Shown: positions 6,408 through 13,403, numbered from the stretch's first letter. The stretch is 15,268 nt of DNA from Azohydromonas lata NBRC 102462 (GCA_945878385.1 CAMCTE010000042.1:1-15268), one strand, 5' to 3'. Made by a program: numbers and translations. Notes: generated by a model not told the origin, from the letters alone.

Positions 6408-6842
6408 TCAGGTGGGAGTGGTTGAAAGTTGTTCGTAGCCAGGGTTGTAGGCGATCTCCCACAGGTGGCCGTCCGGGTCGCGAAAATAACCCACATAGCC
6501 GCCATAGAAGGTGGTGTGCGGCGGCTTGACGACCACGGCACCGGCAAGTTCCGCGCGCTGCAAGAGGTCGTGCACCGCGTCCTTCGAATCGACGTTCTGC
6601 GCCAAGGCGCAGGCAGGGGCTGCGGGCGCGGACACAGGCGCCCCGCTTTCAGCGGCCAGGCTGCGGCGCGGCCACAGGGCGAGCTTCACAGGGCCCTCGC
6701 AATCGAAGAAGACCACGGCCCCGTGCTCGAACTCCGAGCCGACGATGCCCTTGGTGGCCCAGCCCAGGCCATCGCGGTAAAAGGCCAGCGCGCGCTCGAG
6801 GTCGTCGACACCCAGGGTGATGAAGGAGATGCGCGGCTTCAT
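6408..6842 (-). CDS. VOC family protein, second paralogue
   Basis: This 144-residue protein begins KPRISFITLGVDDLERALAFYRDGLGW and ends with a module reading YFRDPDGHLWEIAYNPGYE. It belongs to the glyoxalase-like VOC superfamily. The position that is commonly His in the first strand is Thr9 here, while a Glu in HLWEIAYNP is kept, so a full metal site may be lacking and ligand binding is as plausible as catalysis. An Ala/Pro-rich insert around residues 64-84 separates the two modules. The start ATG 6842 has only a weak GCGAG upstream. It is 18 bp after the SRPBCC gene and 10 bp before the next VOC gene, so co-transcription is likely. Confidence 0.85.
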   Translation of the reverse strand: MKPRISFITLGVDDLERALAFYRDGLGWATKGIVGSEFEHGAVVFFDCEGPVKLALWPRRSLAAESGAPVSAPAAPACALAQNVDSKDAVHDLLQRAELAGAVVVKPPHTTFYGGYVGYFRDPDGHLWEIAYNPGYEQLSTTPT

Positions 6843-6860
6843 CTCGCAGACCGGCAGGCC

Positions 6861-7268
6861 CTATGACTTCGCGCCCACATGGCGCGCAAAGTTATTCAGG
6901 ATGGCCTGCCAACCCTCGCGCTGCTCCTCCACCGGGTGCACCGTTTCGGGGTCGAAGGTGACGCGAACCGTGACCCCAGCAGCGCCCTCTTCGAACTCCA
7001 CCCGGGCATGGCGATCGCCGAAGTCATATTCGATCAAGCGGTGGGGCTCTACCCGCGTGTACTGCCCGGCGAAGTCGAAGCCGAAGGACCCGTCCTTGGC
7101 CTCCATGCGGGAGCTGAACCGGCCACCCGGGCGCAGGTCCACCGTGGCCGCGGTGGTGTGCCAGTCCGAAGAGGCAGCGTTCCAGGCCATGATGTCTTCG
7201 GGCGTGGTGTAGGCTCGCCAGACTTCAGCCAGGGGTGCGGGAATGAGTGTGGAGACGGTGATCTGCAT
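6861..7268 (-). CDS. SRPBCC/AHSA1-domain protein
   Basis: This 135-residue protein begins MQITVSTLIPAPLAEVWRAY, the first strand and helix of the Aha1/START-like fold. It continues with TTPEDIMAWNAASSDWHTT, a DLRPGGRFSSRME strand pair, and the C-terminal pocket helix REGWQAILNNFARHV. These proteins form a deep hydrophobic cavity and bind small lipophilic ligands; many are encoded next to VOC genes, as here. The ATG at 7268 matches the conserved start of the fold, while a longer frame upstream has no domain support. It is the first gene of the four-gene minus-strand cluster and is divergent from the MOSC gene across 132 bp. Confidence 0.88.
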   Translation of the reverse strand: MQITVSTLIPAPLAEVWRAYTTPEDIMAWNAASSDWHTTAATVDLRPGGRFSSRMEAKDGSFGFDFAGQYTRVEPHRLIEYDFGDRHARVEFEEGAAGVTVRVTFDPETVHPVEEQREGWQAILNNFARHVGAKS

Positions 7269-7400
7269 CCGGTGAATCGTAACCCCGGCCTGATTCGGAA
7301 GCTGCGCGGGCGTATCGAGCACGCGGGCGATTTGGATGCCATGAGGCGCGGTATTGGATCCCCATTGACGGCAGCGTTTGGGCTGCATACTTCAGGAGGA

Positions 7401-7991
7401 ATGAGCCCCATCCACCTCCTCAGCGTCAACACCGCCCGCGCACGGCGCATCACCGTGGCCAACGGCCGAAGCATCCTCACCGCCCACGGCAAGCAGCCGG
7501 TCAGCGGCCCTGTGGGCGTGGGGCCGCTGGGCCTGGAGACCGACGAACAGGCCGACCCTACGGTGCATGGCGGACGGGGCAAGGCGGTGTACGCCTACCC
7601 GCAGGAGCACTACGCCTTCTGGAAGACGGTGCGCGCTCAAGCCCGGCTGCAGCTGTGGGATGAAGAGCCCGCCCCTGGCCTGATGGGCGAGAACCTCACG
7701 ATCACCAGTCTGCTGGAAACCCACGCCTGGATCGGCGACCGTCTGCGCTTTCCGAACTGCACCCTGGCCATCAGCGAGCCGCGCATGCCCTGCGGCAAGT
7801 TCGACGCGGTGATGGGCTTCAAACAGGCCAGCAAGATGATGGTGCAAAGCGGCTTTTGCGGCTTCTACCTCTCGGTCACCATCGAGGGCACGCTGCAGGC
7901 GGGCGAGGAGGCCGAGCTGGTGCCCGGCCCGCGGCAATTGACGATTGCCGACGCCTTTCGCAGCAAGGCGGGGCGGCAGTATTTGCGCTGA
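7401..7991 (+). CDS. MOSC-domain protein (YiiM-like)
   Basis: The 196-residue product carries the MOSC signature: DEQADPTVHGGRGKAVYAYP (48-67), a GLMGENLTI strand (93-101), and SEPRMPCGKF (125-134) with the invariant Cys131 thought to bind molybdenum cofactor sulfur. The C-terminus (PRQLTIADAFRSKAG) is only the start of the three-helix domain of longer YiiM proteins. E. coli YiiM participates in reduction of N-hydroxylated compounds; a similar role here is inference. The start ATG 7401 is preceded almost immediately by AGGAGGA, unusually tight spacing, but no better start exists. The 57-bp gap to the convergent OYE gene contains a weak CAGGC/GCCTG hairpin without an adjacent T-run. Confidence 0.88.
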   Translation: MSPIHLLSVNTARARRITVANGRSILTAHGKQPVSGPVGVGPLGLETDEQADPTVHGGRGKAVYAYPQEHYAFWKTVRAQARLQLWDEEPAPGLMGENLTITSLLETHAWIGDRLRFPNCTLAISEPRMPCGKFDAVMGFKQASKMMVQSGFCGFYLSVTIEGTLQAGEEAELVPGPRQLTIADAFRSKAGRQYLR

Positions 7992-8048
7992 AGGCCAACA
8001 GGCAGATGGGCCTGCAGGACTTCAGGACCTTCAGATCTTTTGGGTTTA

Positions 8049-9152
8049 TCAGGCCGGCAAGGCAGGGTAATCGGTGTAGCCCGCTGCGCCCCCGCCGTAC
8101 AGCGTCTCGCGCTGCAGTTCATTGAGCGGCGCGCCTTCGCGCAAGCGCCGGCCCAGGTCGGGGTTGCTGATGAAGGGGCGCCCGATGGCCACCAGGTCGG
8201 CTTGTCCGCTGCCGATGGCGTCGTTCGCCATCTGCAGGCTGTAGCCGTTGTTGACCATCCAGGGGCCTTTGTAATGGGCCCGCAACGCTTGGTAGTCGAA
8301 CGGTGCCACGCCCTTGTCGGTGAGGTCGCGTGCGCCACCGGTCTGGCCTTCGATCACATGCACATAGGCCAGGCTCAGGGGCGCGAGTTGCCGCATGATG
8401 TGGTCGAACAGCGCCGCCACGTTCGAATCCTGTGCAGCACCGTTGACCGGCGTGATGGGCGACAGGCGCACGCCGGTGCGGCCACCGCCGATTTCCTTCG
8501 TCACGGCCTGCATCACTTCCACCAACAGCCGCGCACGGTTTTCGATGGAGCCGCCATAGGCGTCGCTGCGGTCATTGATGCTGTCGCGCAGGAACTGGTC
8601 GATTAGGTAACCGTTGGCGCCGTGCACCTCCACGCCGTCGAAACCGGCGCGGATGGCGTTGGCCGCCGCACGCCGGTAATCTTCGACGATGCGGGGCATT
8701 TCATCGGTGCGCAGGGCGCGCGGGGTGGAGCAGTCCACGAAGCCTTCGGCGTTGTAGGTCTTGCTGCCGGCAGCGCGGTTGGTGGAAGACACCGGCAGCT
8801 GCCCATTGGGTTGCAGCGAGGTGTGGGAGATGCGGCCCACATGCCACAGCTGAATCACGATCTTGCCGCCCTGGGCGTGCACCGCGTCGGTGATGGGTTT
8901 CCAGCCCTGCACCTGTTCCTCGCTGTAGATGCCCGGGGTGTCCAGGTAACCCTGCCCTTCGGGGCTGATCTGTGCGGCCTCGGTGATGATGAGGCCGGCG
9001 CCAGTGGCGGGGTTGGCGCGCTGTTCGTAGTACAGGCGCATCAGGTCGTTGGGAATGGTGGCCTTGGCGCGGCTGCGGGTCAGGGGCGCCATCACCAGGC
9101 GGTTGGCCAGGTCGATGGAGCCGATGCGGACGGGGTCGAATAGGGTGCTCAT
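8049..9152 (-). CDS. Alkene reductase, Old Yellow Enzyme family (NemA-like)
   Basis: This 367-residue FMN enzyme reduces activated C=C bonds (enones, maleimides, nitro-compounds) with NAD(P)H. It opens with TLFDPVRIGSIDLANRLVMAPLTRSRA, the first TIM-barrel strand and FMN-contact region. The substrate-anchoring pair and proton donor lie in HGANGYLIDQFLRD: H177, N180 and Y182, the arrangement seen in NemA. Later segments GPWMVNNGY and LVAIGRPFISNPDL bind the FMN phosphate. ATG 9152 is chosen because the fold begins there; a longer frame to 9254 has no family support. The ribosome binding site is weak. It is divergent from a GST gene, and a 16-bp palindrome between them may be a shared operator. 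Confidence 0.93.
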   Translation of the reverse strand: MSTLFDPVRIGSIDLANRLVMAPLTRSRAKATIPNDLMRLYYEQRANPATGAGLIITEAAQISPEGQGYLDTPGIYSEEQVQGWKPITDAVHAQGGKIVIQLWHVGRISHTSLQPNGQLPVSSTNRAAGSKTYNAEGFVDCSTPRALRTDEMPRIVEDYRRAAANAIRAGFDGVEVHGANGYLIDQFLRDSINDRSDAYGGSIENRARLLVEVMQAVTKEIGGGRTGVRLSPITPVNGAAQDSNVAALFDHIMRQLAPLSLAYVHVIEGQTGGARDLTDKGVAPFDYQALRAHYKGPWMVNNGYSLQMANDAIGSGQADLVAIGRPFISNPDLGRRLREGAPLNELQRETLYGGGAAGYTDYPALPA

Positions 9153-9206
9153 AATCGGGCATTGTGTCCGCAGGGCGCGCTTGACGCCCGCGGGCTGATT
9201 CTCAAT

Positions 9207-9222
9207 GGCGTCAAATGACACC
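9207..9222. promoter_or_regulatory. Palindrome in the OYE-GST divergent region
   Basis: GGCGTCA-AA-TGACACC has arms matching at 6 of 7 positions. It lies 54 bp upstream of the reductase ATG and 33 bp upstream of the GST ATG, where one repressor could control both. No regulator gene is adjacent in this window. Confidence 0.4.
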
Positions 9223-9255
9223 TCATGGCGCCCAATGGGTTGAAGGGCCTGCACG

Positions 9256-9900
9256 ATGATCTTCTATTCCAACTGGCGTTCGCTGGCGGCCGACCGTGTG
9301 CGCGTGGCCTTGGCCCTCAACGGGGTTCCCCATGAAGTGAAGGTCATCGATATGTTGGGCGGCGAACACCTCAAGCCCGAATTTCGTGCGGTGAATCCGC
9401 AGGCGGTGTTGCCGGCGCTGCAGCTGGACGACGGCCGCGTGCTGTTCCAGTCCATGGCCATCGTGGAGTACCTCGATGAGATCGCGCCCACGCCGCCCCT
9501 GCTGCCCGCCGATGCGGCCGGCCGGGCCCGTGTGCGCGGGCTGGCGTTGATCCACGCGGCCGACACCCACCCGCTGCTGGTGCCCAAGGTGCGCACCCAC
9601 CTGACCAAAGACCTGGGGTTGGGTGATGAGGCCTTGCAGAAATGGCTCTCACGGGCCCTGCACAGCGGGCTGGAAGCCATCGAGGCGCAGTTGGCTTCGT
9701 CCAAGGACACCGGCCCGTACTGCCACGGAGACCAGGTGACGCTGGCCGACATTTGCCTGGCCTCGCACCTGCTGGCCTTCATGTTCTTCAAGCTCGACGC
9801 GTCGGCCTATCCGACAGCTGTGGCCATCAACGAACGGCTGCAGGCGCTGCCGGCCTTTGCGGCGGCGCATCCGCTGAAGCAGCCGGGCGCGCCGGGCTGA
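9256..9900 (+). CDS. Glutathione S-transferase, zeta-like (maleylacetoacetate isomerase-type)
   Basis: The 214-residue protein has a thioredoxin-like N-domain and an all-helical C-domain. FYSNWRSLAADRVRVAL (3-19) aligns with the zeta-class opening; NPQAVLPAL (48-56) carries the cis-Pro and QSMAIVEYLDE (65-75) the glutathione gamma-glutamyl site. GDQVTLADICLASH (158-171) is the C-domain N-cap motif. The zeta SSC catalytic triplet is altered: Ser9 remains but Leu10 and Ala11 replace the second Ser and the Cys. So it may not be a true maleylacetoacetate isomerase, and no homogentisate-pathway genes are nearby. The start ATG 9256 has GAAGGG upstream. It is divergent from the OYE gene and convergent with the cupin gene across 34 GC-rich bases. 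Confidence 0.87.
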   Translation: MIFYSNWRSLAADRVRVALALNGVPHEVKVIDMLGGEHLKPEFRAVNPQAVLPALQLDDGRVLFQSMAIVEYLDEIAPTPPLLPADAAGRARVRGLALIHAADTHPLLVPKVRTHLTKDLGLGDEALQKWLSRALHSGLEAIEAQLASSKDTGPYCHGDQVTLADICLASHLLAFMFFKLDASAYPTAVAINERLQALPAFAAAHPLKQPGAPG

Positions 9901-9934
9901 CCCGCCACGGGCCGGCCCCTTCCGTTCGGGGCGC

Positions 9935-10417
9935 TCAGCCGCGGTGGATCGGGTCTACCCAGCGCACCGCTTCGGGCTTCTCCACAGGCTCGATGTCCAA
10001 GTTCACCGCGGTGGCCTCGCCATCGCTGCGCACCAACACACATTCCAGCACCTCGGTGGGGCTGGCGTTGATTTCCTGGTGGGGCACGAAGGGCGGCACA
10101 TAGATGAAGTCGCCAGGGCCGGCTTCGGCGGTGAACTCCAGGCGGTCGCCCCAGCGCATGCGGGCACGGCCCTTCACGACATAAATCACGCTTTCCAGCG
10201 GACCATGGTGGTGGGCGCCGGTCTTGGCGTCGGGGTGGATGTGCACCGTGCCCGCCCACAACTTCTGCGCACCGACGCGCGCGAAGTTGATGGCGGCCTT
10301 GCGGTCCATGCCTGGGGTCTGCGCAGTGTTGGGGTCGAGCTGGTCGCCCGGCACCACCCGCACCCCATCGTGCTTCCAGGCGGGTACATCCTCGGAATGG
10401 TCGTGGTGGTGCGACAT
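9935..10417 (-). CDS. Single-domain cupin protein
   Basis: This 160-residue protein has both cupin motifs. Motif 1 is in KTGAHHHGPLESVIYVVKG, with two or three His and a Glu as metal ligands; motif 2 is in GPGDFIYVPPFVPHQEIN, with the last His ligand. The N-terminus MSHHHDHSED is itself His-rich and could bind metal. A segment AINFARVGAQKLWAGTVHIHP precedes the barrel. Cupins range from dioxygenases and isomerases to sugar-binding sensors, so no reaction is assigned. The start is ATG 10417, with CAGGG upstream. Directly upstream is a 23-bp near-perfect palindrome that may be an operator or an mRNA hairpin. Confidence 0.85.
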   Translation of the reverse strand: MSHHHDHSEDVPAWKHDGVRVVPGDQLDPNTAQTPGMDRKAAINFARVGAQKLWAGTVHIHPDAKTGAHHHGPLESVIYVVKGRARMRWGDRLEFTAEAGPGDFIYVPPFVPHQEINASPTEVLECVLVRSDGEATAVNLDIEPVEKPEAVRWVDPIHRG

Positions 10418-10427
10418 GGAAACCCTG

Positions 10428-10450
10428 TGGTTCAGTTGGCAACCGAACCA
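10428..10450. promoter_or_regulatory. 23-bp palindrome upstream of the cupin start
   Basis: The arms TGGTTCAGTTG and CAACCGAACCA flank a central G at 10439 and are complementary at 10 of 11 positions. The site ends 11 bp before the cupin ATG, next to the ribosome binding site. It could be a repressor operator or a hairpin in the leader that limits translation. Another dyad (GCGGCA/TGCCGC, 10455-10473) lies just upstream. Confidence 0.5.
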
Positions 10451-10503
10451 TTGTGCGGCATGCGCCGTGCCGCTGCAAAAACTCGCGCCGGGGCTTCGCT
10501 GAG

Positions 10504-10531
10504 GGAACTCCCGGGAGTGACGCGGAGTTCC
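10504..10531 (-). terminator. Possible hairpin terminator after the His-rich gene
   Basis: GGAACTCC (10504-10511) pairs with GGAGTTCC (10524-10531), and an internal perfect palindrome ACTCCCGGGAGT (10507-10518) offers an alternative fold. It lies 17 bp past the stop at 10548. No T-tract follows on the minus strand, so intrinsic termination is uncertain. Confidence 0.35.
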
Positions 10532-10547
10532 AGCAAAGTTCAAGCCC

Positions 10548-11021
10548 TCAATACGGCATCACGTACCAAGGCTCGGGGCAGTTGGTGACGAAGGGGTAGT
10601 AGGCGCGGTAGGGTGCGCAGTAGTACTGCACGCGAGGCGGCACGGGCTGGGGCGGGGCCACCACCAACGGAGGAGCCACCGGGGCCGGCGTGAAATGGGA
10701 AGGCGCGGGGGGCGCCACGGGTACCACCACCGGATGGGCGGGCTGCGCGTGAGCAGAGTTGGCACCCACGATGGCCGCACCGATCAAGCCGCCCACGATG
10801 AGTGGGCCCCAGATGCCACCATGCCCGTGGCCACGGCTGTGGTGGCCGTGGTGGCCGCCGCGCTGGCCATGATGCCCATGGTGACCGTGTCCCCCATGGT
10901 GGCCATGCCCCCTGTAGGAATGTCCGCCATGTCCACCGCGGTCAGCATGGGCCGGCATGGCCGCGGCCAAGGCCGCCGAGGCCATCAGGGGAAGCGCAAC
11001 CGCACGCATCAGGGCATTCAT
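10548..11021 (-). CDS. Secreted His/Gly-rich protein with glycine-zipper and proline-rich regions
   Basis: The 157-residue product starts at ATG 11021 (GGAG seven bases upstream). It has a signal peptide cleaved plausibly after AMPAHA (residue 26). Residues 29-68 contain 16 histidines among glycines, a likely metal-binding (Ni, Zn or Cu) segment. IWGPLIVGGLIGAAIVGA (70-87) is a hydrophobic glycine-zipper stretch that may insert in a membrane. A Pro/Val linker (93-130) leads to a conserved-looking tail, YYCAPYRAYYPFVTNCPEPW, with two cysteines (C135, C148) that may form a disulfide. The tail resembles C-termini of uncharacterised exported proteins of Burkholderiales, but I cannot name the family. 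It lies divergent from rlmJ. Exported metal-binding or cell-envelope protein is the best reading; the function is unknown. Confidence 0.75.
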   Translation of the reverse strand: MNALMRAVALPLMASAALAAAMPAHADRGGHGGHSYRGHGHHGGHGHHGHHGQRGGHHGHHSRGHGHGGIWGPLIVGGLIGAAIVGANSAHAQPAHPVVVPVAPPAPSHFTPAPVAPPLVVAPPQPVPPRVQYYCAPYRAYYPFVTNCPEPWYVMPY

Positions 11022-11099
11022 GGAAGTCTCCAACGATCTGTTGCGTTTCAACGCGTGTGGCGCTTGGCCGGTTGACAGCGGACTGGGCTACAGTGGCCC

Positions 11100-11960
11100 A
11101 TGCTCGCCTATCGACACGCCTTTCATGCCGGCAACCATGGTGATGTGCTCAAACACCTCGTGCTGGGTGAAGTGCTGCGCCACATGGGCGAGAAGGACAA
11201 GCCCTACTCGGTGTTGGACACCCACGCCGGCGCGGGTGGCTACTCGCTGGAAGGCCGGTACGCCGGAAAAAAAGGCGAGTTCGAGGGCGGTGTGGCAGCG
11301 CTGTGGGACGACCCCGCCGGTTTGCCCGACGCGTTGGCGCGCTACCTCGAATTGGTGCGCGACTTCAATGGCGGTGCGGGCGCCAAGTTGCGGCAGTACC
11401 CCGGGTCTCCGGCCATCTCACAGGCCTTGATGCGCCATTCAGACCCCCTGCACGTGTATGAAATGCACCCCACGGACGAGCGCATCCTGCGCGCCTTCCT
11501 GGGCGGGCGGCCTCACACGCAGGTGCATTTGTCTGATGGTTTTGCCAGCTTGGTGCGCGAACTGCCACCACCTTCGCGGCGCGGTGTGGTGCTGATCGAC
11601 CCCAGCTATGAACTCAAGCCCGATTACGGCAAGGTGGTGGCCGCCGTGCGCGAGGTGCTGACACGCTTTGCACAGGCGGTGGTGATCGTGTGGTACCCGC
11701 TGGTGCAACTGGTGGAGGCGGTGCAGTTGCCCAAACGGCTGCGCACCGCAGCAGCCGCCGCCCCCAAGGGTTGGCTGGATGCGCAGATCACGGTTCAGGC
11801 CGCCGACGAGCGGGGCTTCGGGATGATGGGCAGCGGCGTGTTCGTGATCAACCCGCCGCACCCGCTGCATGGCACGCTGCAGGAATGCCTGCCGGTGCTG
11901 GCGGAGCGCCTGTCCCAGATCGAGCGACCGAAGTGGTTGCTGGATGCGGGATTGAAGTAA
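11100..11960 (+). CDS. rlmJ: 23S rRNA (adenine(2030)-N(6))-methyltransferase RlmJ
   Basis: RlmJ uses S-adenosylmethionine to methylate N6 of A2030 in 23S rRNA. The 286-residue protein has the characteristic N-terminus MLAYRHAFHAGNHGDVLKH, the SAM-binding DTHAGAGGY (40-48), and the catalytic loop LIDPSYE (165-171), where E. coli RlmJ has DPPY. FGMMGSGVFVINPPHPL lies near the C-terminus. Length matches the family (about 280). The ATG at 11100 fits the conserved N-terminus, though the ribosome binding site is poor. It stands alone, divergent from the His-rich protein and convergent with dadA. Confidence 0.95.
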   Translation: MLAYRHAFHAGNHGDVLKHLVLGEVLRHMGEKDKPYSVLDTHAGAGGYSLEGRYAGKKGEFEGGVAALWDDPAGLPDALARYLELVRDFNGGAGAKLRQYPGSPAISQALMRHSDPLHVYEMHPTDERILRAFLGGRPHTQVHLSDGFASLVRELPPPSRRGVVLIDPSYELKPDYGKVVAAVREVLTRFAQAVVIVWYPLVQLVEAVQLPKRLRTAAAAAPKGWLDAQITVQAADERGFGMMGSGVFVINPPHPLHGTLQECLPVLAERLSQIERPKWLLDAGLK

Positions 11961-11973
11961 AGCCCCCTGGGGC

Positions 11974-12018
11974 AACAGCCCTAACAGCCCTTACAGACCT
12001 AACAGCCCCAACAACCCC
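11974..12018 (+). repeat. Five 9-bp tandem repeats between rlmJ and dadA
   Basis: Units in exact 9-bp register read AACAGCCCT, AACAGCCCT, TACAGACCT, AACAGCCCC and AACAACCCC. They begin 14 bp after the rlmJ stop, right after a GCCC-CCTG-GGGC dyad (11962-11973), in the 129-bp convergent gap before dadA. The role is unknown; no T-tract terminator is seen. Confidence 0.65.
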
Positions 12019-12089
12019 GCCGGCCCCGCCAACATTCGGCAGTCGATCAGCGGCGGCGGTTGGGTACACCGGCGGCCCATGGAGGGACT

Positions 12090-13403
12090 TCAGGCGCCTG
12101 CCGGCCACGCGCGGCTGGGCAATGAGGCGTGCACTTCGCGATAGCGGGCCAGCGAAAGCCCGCGCGGCTCCACCGCAGGGCGCCGGCCCATCATCAGGTC
12201 CGTCAGCACGCGGGCCGAGCCGCAGGCCATGGTCCAGCCCAAGGTACCGTGGCCCGTGTTCAGGAACAAGCGCGGTTGCGCGGTGGCGCACACCAGCGGC
12301 GTGCCGTCGGGTGTCATCGGCCGCAGGCCGCACCAAGGTTGGGCCTGGGTCAGGTCGCCACCGGGGAAGAGGTCCTTCACCACATGGGCCAGAGTAGCCA
12401 GGCGCCGGGGCCGCAAAGCGTGGTCGAAGCCGGCCAGTTCCGCCATGCCGCCCACGCGAATCCGCTGATCGAACCGCGTGATGGCCACCTTGTAGGTTTC
12501 ATCGAGCACGGTGGACACCGGCGCGCGGGCTTCGTCCACCAGGGGCAGGGTCAGCGAATAGCCCTTGACCGGGTACACCGGAATGTCGATGCCCAGGGGC
12601 TTGAGCAGGTTGCGGCTGTAGGAACCGGCGGCCAGCACCACACGGTCGGCGCTCAGCACCTCGCCAACTTGACCATCTGTGCCCTTCAGCACCACGCCGG
12701 ACACCTGCCCGCGCACGGTCAGCCACTGTTGCACGGTTTCGCCCATGCGGAACTGCACGCCCAGGGCCTGCGCATGGCGGGCCAGTTCGCGGGTGAAGCG
12801 GTGGCAATCACCGGTTTCGTCGCCGGGCAGGCGCAGGCCACCGCTCAGGCGGTGTTGTGCATGGGCCAAGCCGGGTTCAGCGCGGGCGAGTTCTTCACGC
12901 TGCAGCAGCTCATAGGGCACGCCGGCTTCACGCAGGACGGCGATGTCGCGCTGGGCGCCCACCAACTGCGCTTCGGTGCGGAACAACTGAAGTGTGCCGA
13001 GACTGCGCCCTTCGTAGGGCAATTCGATTTCCTGGCGCAGGGCGCGCAGTTGGTCTCGGCTGTATTCGGCCAAAGCCACCATGCGGCCCTTGTTCTGGGC
13101 ATAGCGGTCCTGGGTGCAGTTGCGCAGCATCTGCGCCAGCCACTGGAATTGGAAAACTGAGCCGTCGGGACGAATCGACAGGGGCGCGTGCTGCTGAAAC
13201 AGCCACTTCAGGGCTTTCAGCGGCACACCGGGCGCGGCCCAGGGGGCTGCATAACCGGGGGAAATTTGGCCGGCGTTGGCGAAGCTGGTTTCCATCGCCA
13301 CATCGGGTTGGCGATCGATCAAGGTGACCTTGGCGCCTTCGCGGGCGAGTTGATAAGCCGTGGTCACGCCCACAACGCCGCCGCCCAGAACCAACACATC
13401 CAT
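12090..13403 (-). CDS. dadA: D-amino acid dehydrogenase, FAD-dependent
   Basis: DadA oxidatively deaminates D-amino acids (D-alanine typically) to 2-oxo acids, passing electrons to the respiratory chain at the inner membrane. The 437-residue length is normal for the family. The N-terminus has the dinucleotide fold MDVLVLGGGVVGVTTAYQLA (glycines 7-9 and 12) and the acidic end of the second strand at LIDRQ, then the family pattern ETSFANAGQISPGYAAPWA. The C-terminus has PWCGLRPMTPDGTPL and the FAD-contacting LFLNTGHGTLGWTMA. ATG 13403 has GGAGG at good spacing. It is divergent from an Lrp/AsnC regulator, the usual control of D-alanine catabolism. No alanine racemase gene is adjacent. Confidence 0.95.
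   Translation of the reverse strand: MDVLVLGGGVVGVTTAYQLAREGAKVTLIDRQPDVAMETSFANAGQISPGYAAPWAAPGVPLKALKWLFQQHAPLSIRPDGSVFQFQWLAQMLRNCTQDRYAQNKGRMVALAEYSRDQLRALRQEIELPYEGRSLGTLQLFRTEAQLVGAQRDIAVLREAGVPYELLQREELARAEPGLAHAQHRLSGGLRLPGDETGDCHRFTRELARHAQALGVQFRMGETVQQWLTVRGQVSGVVLKGTDGQVGEVLSADRVVLAAGSYSRNLLKPLGIDIPVYPVKGYSLTLPLVDEARAPVSTVLDETYKVAITRFDQRIRVGGMAELAGFDHALRPRRLATLAHVVKDLFPGGDLTQAQPWCGLRPMTPDGTPLVCATAQPRLFLNTGHGTLGWTMACGSARVLTDLMMGRRPAVEPRGLSLARYREVHASLPSRAWPAGA

Noticed and set aside
9901..9934. GC hairpins (GGGCCGGCCC and GCCCC/GGGGC) as a bidirectional terminator between the GST and cupin genes.
   Set aside because: No T-tract on either strand, and such dyads are frequent by chance at this GC content.
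10815..10935. Possible short tandem repeat array or CRISPR-like element from the repeated CAT/GGC pattern.
   Set aside because: It is the coding sequence of the His/Gly-rich segment. There are no constant repeats with unique spacers.
11067..11090. TTGACA and TACAGT upstream of rlmJ as a sigma70 promoter.
   Set aside because: The hexamers are good matches, but only about 11 bp separates them, too short for a normal promoter.
12129..13160. A 343-codon plus-strand frame opposite dadA.
   Set aside because: It is fully antisense to dadA, which has complete FAD and family motifs; its protein has no recognisable domain.
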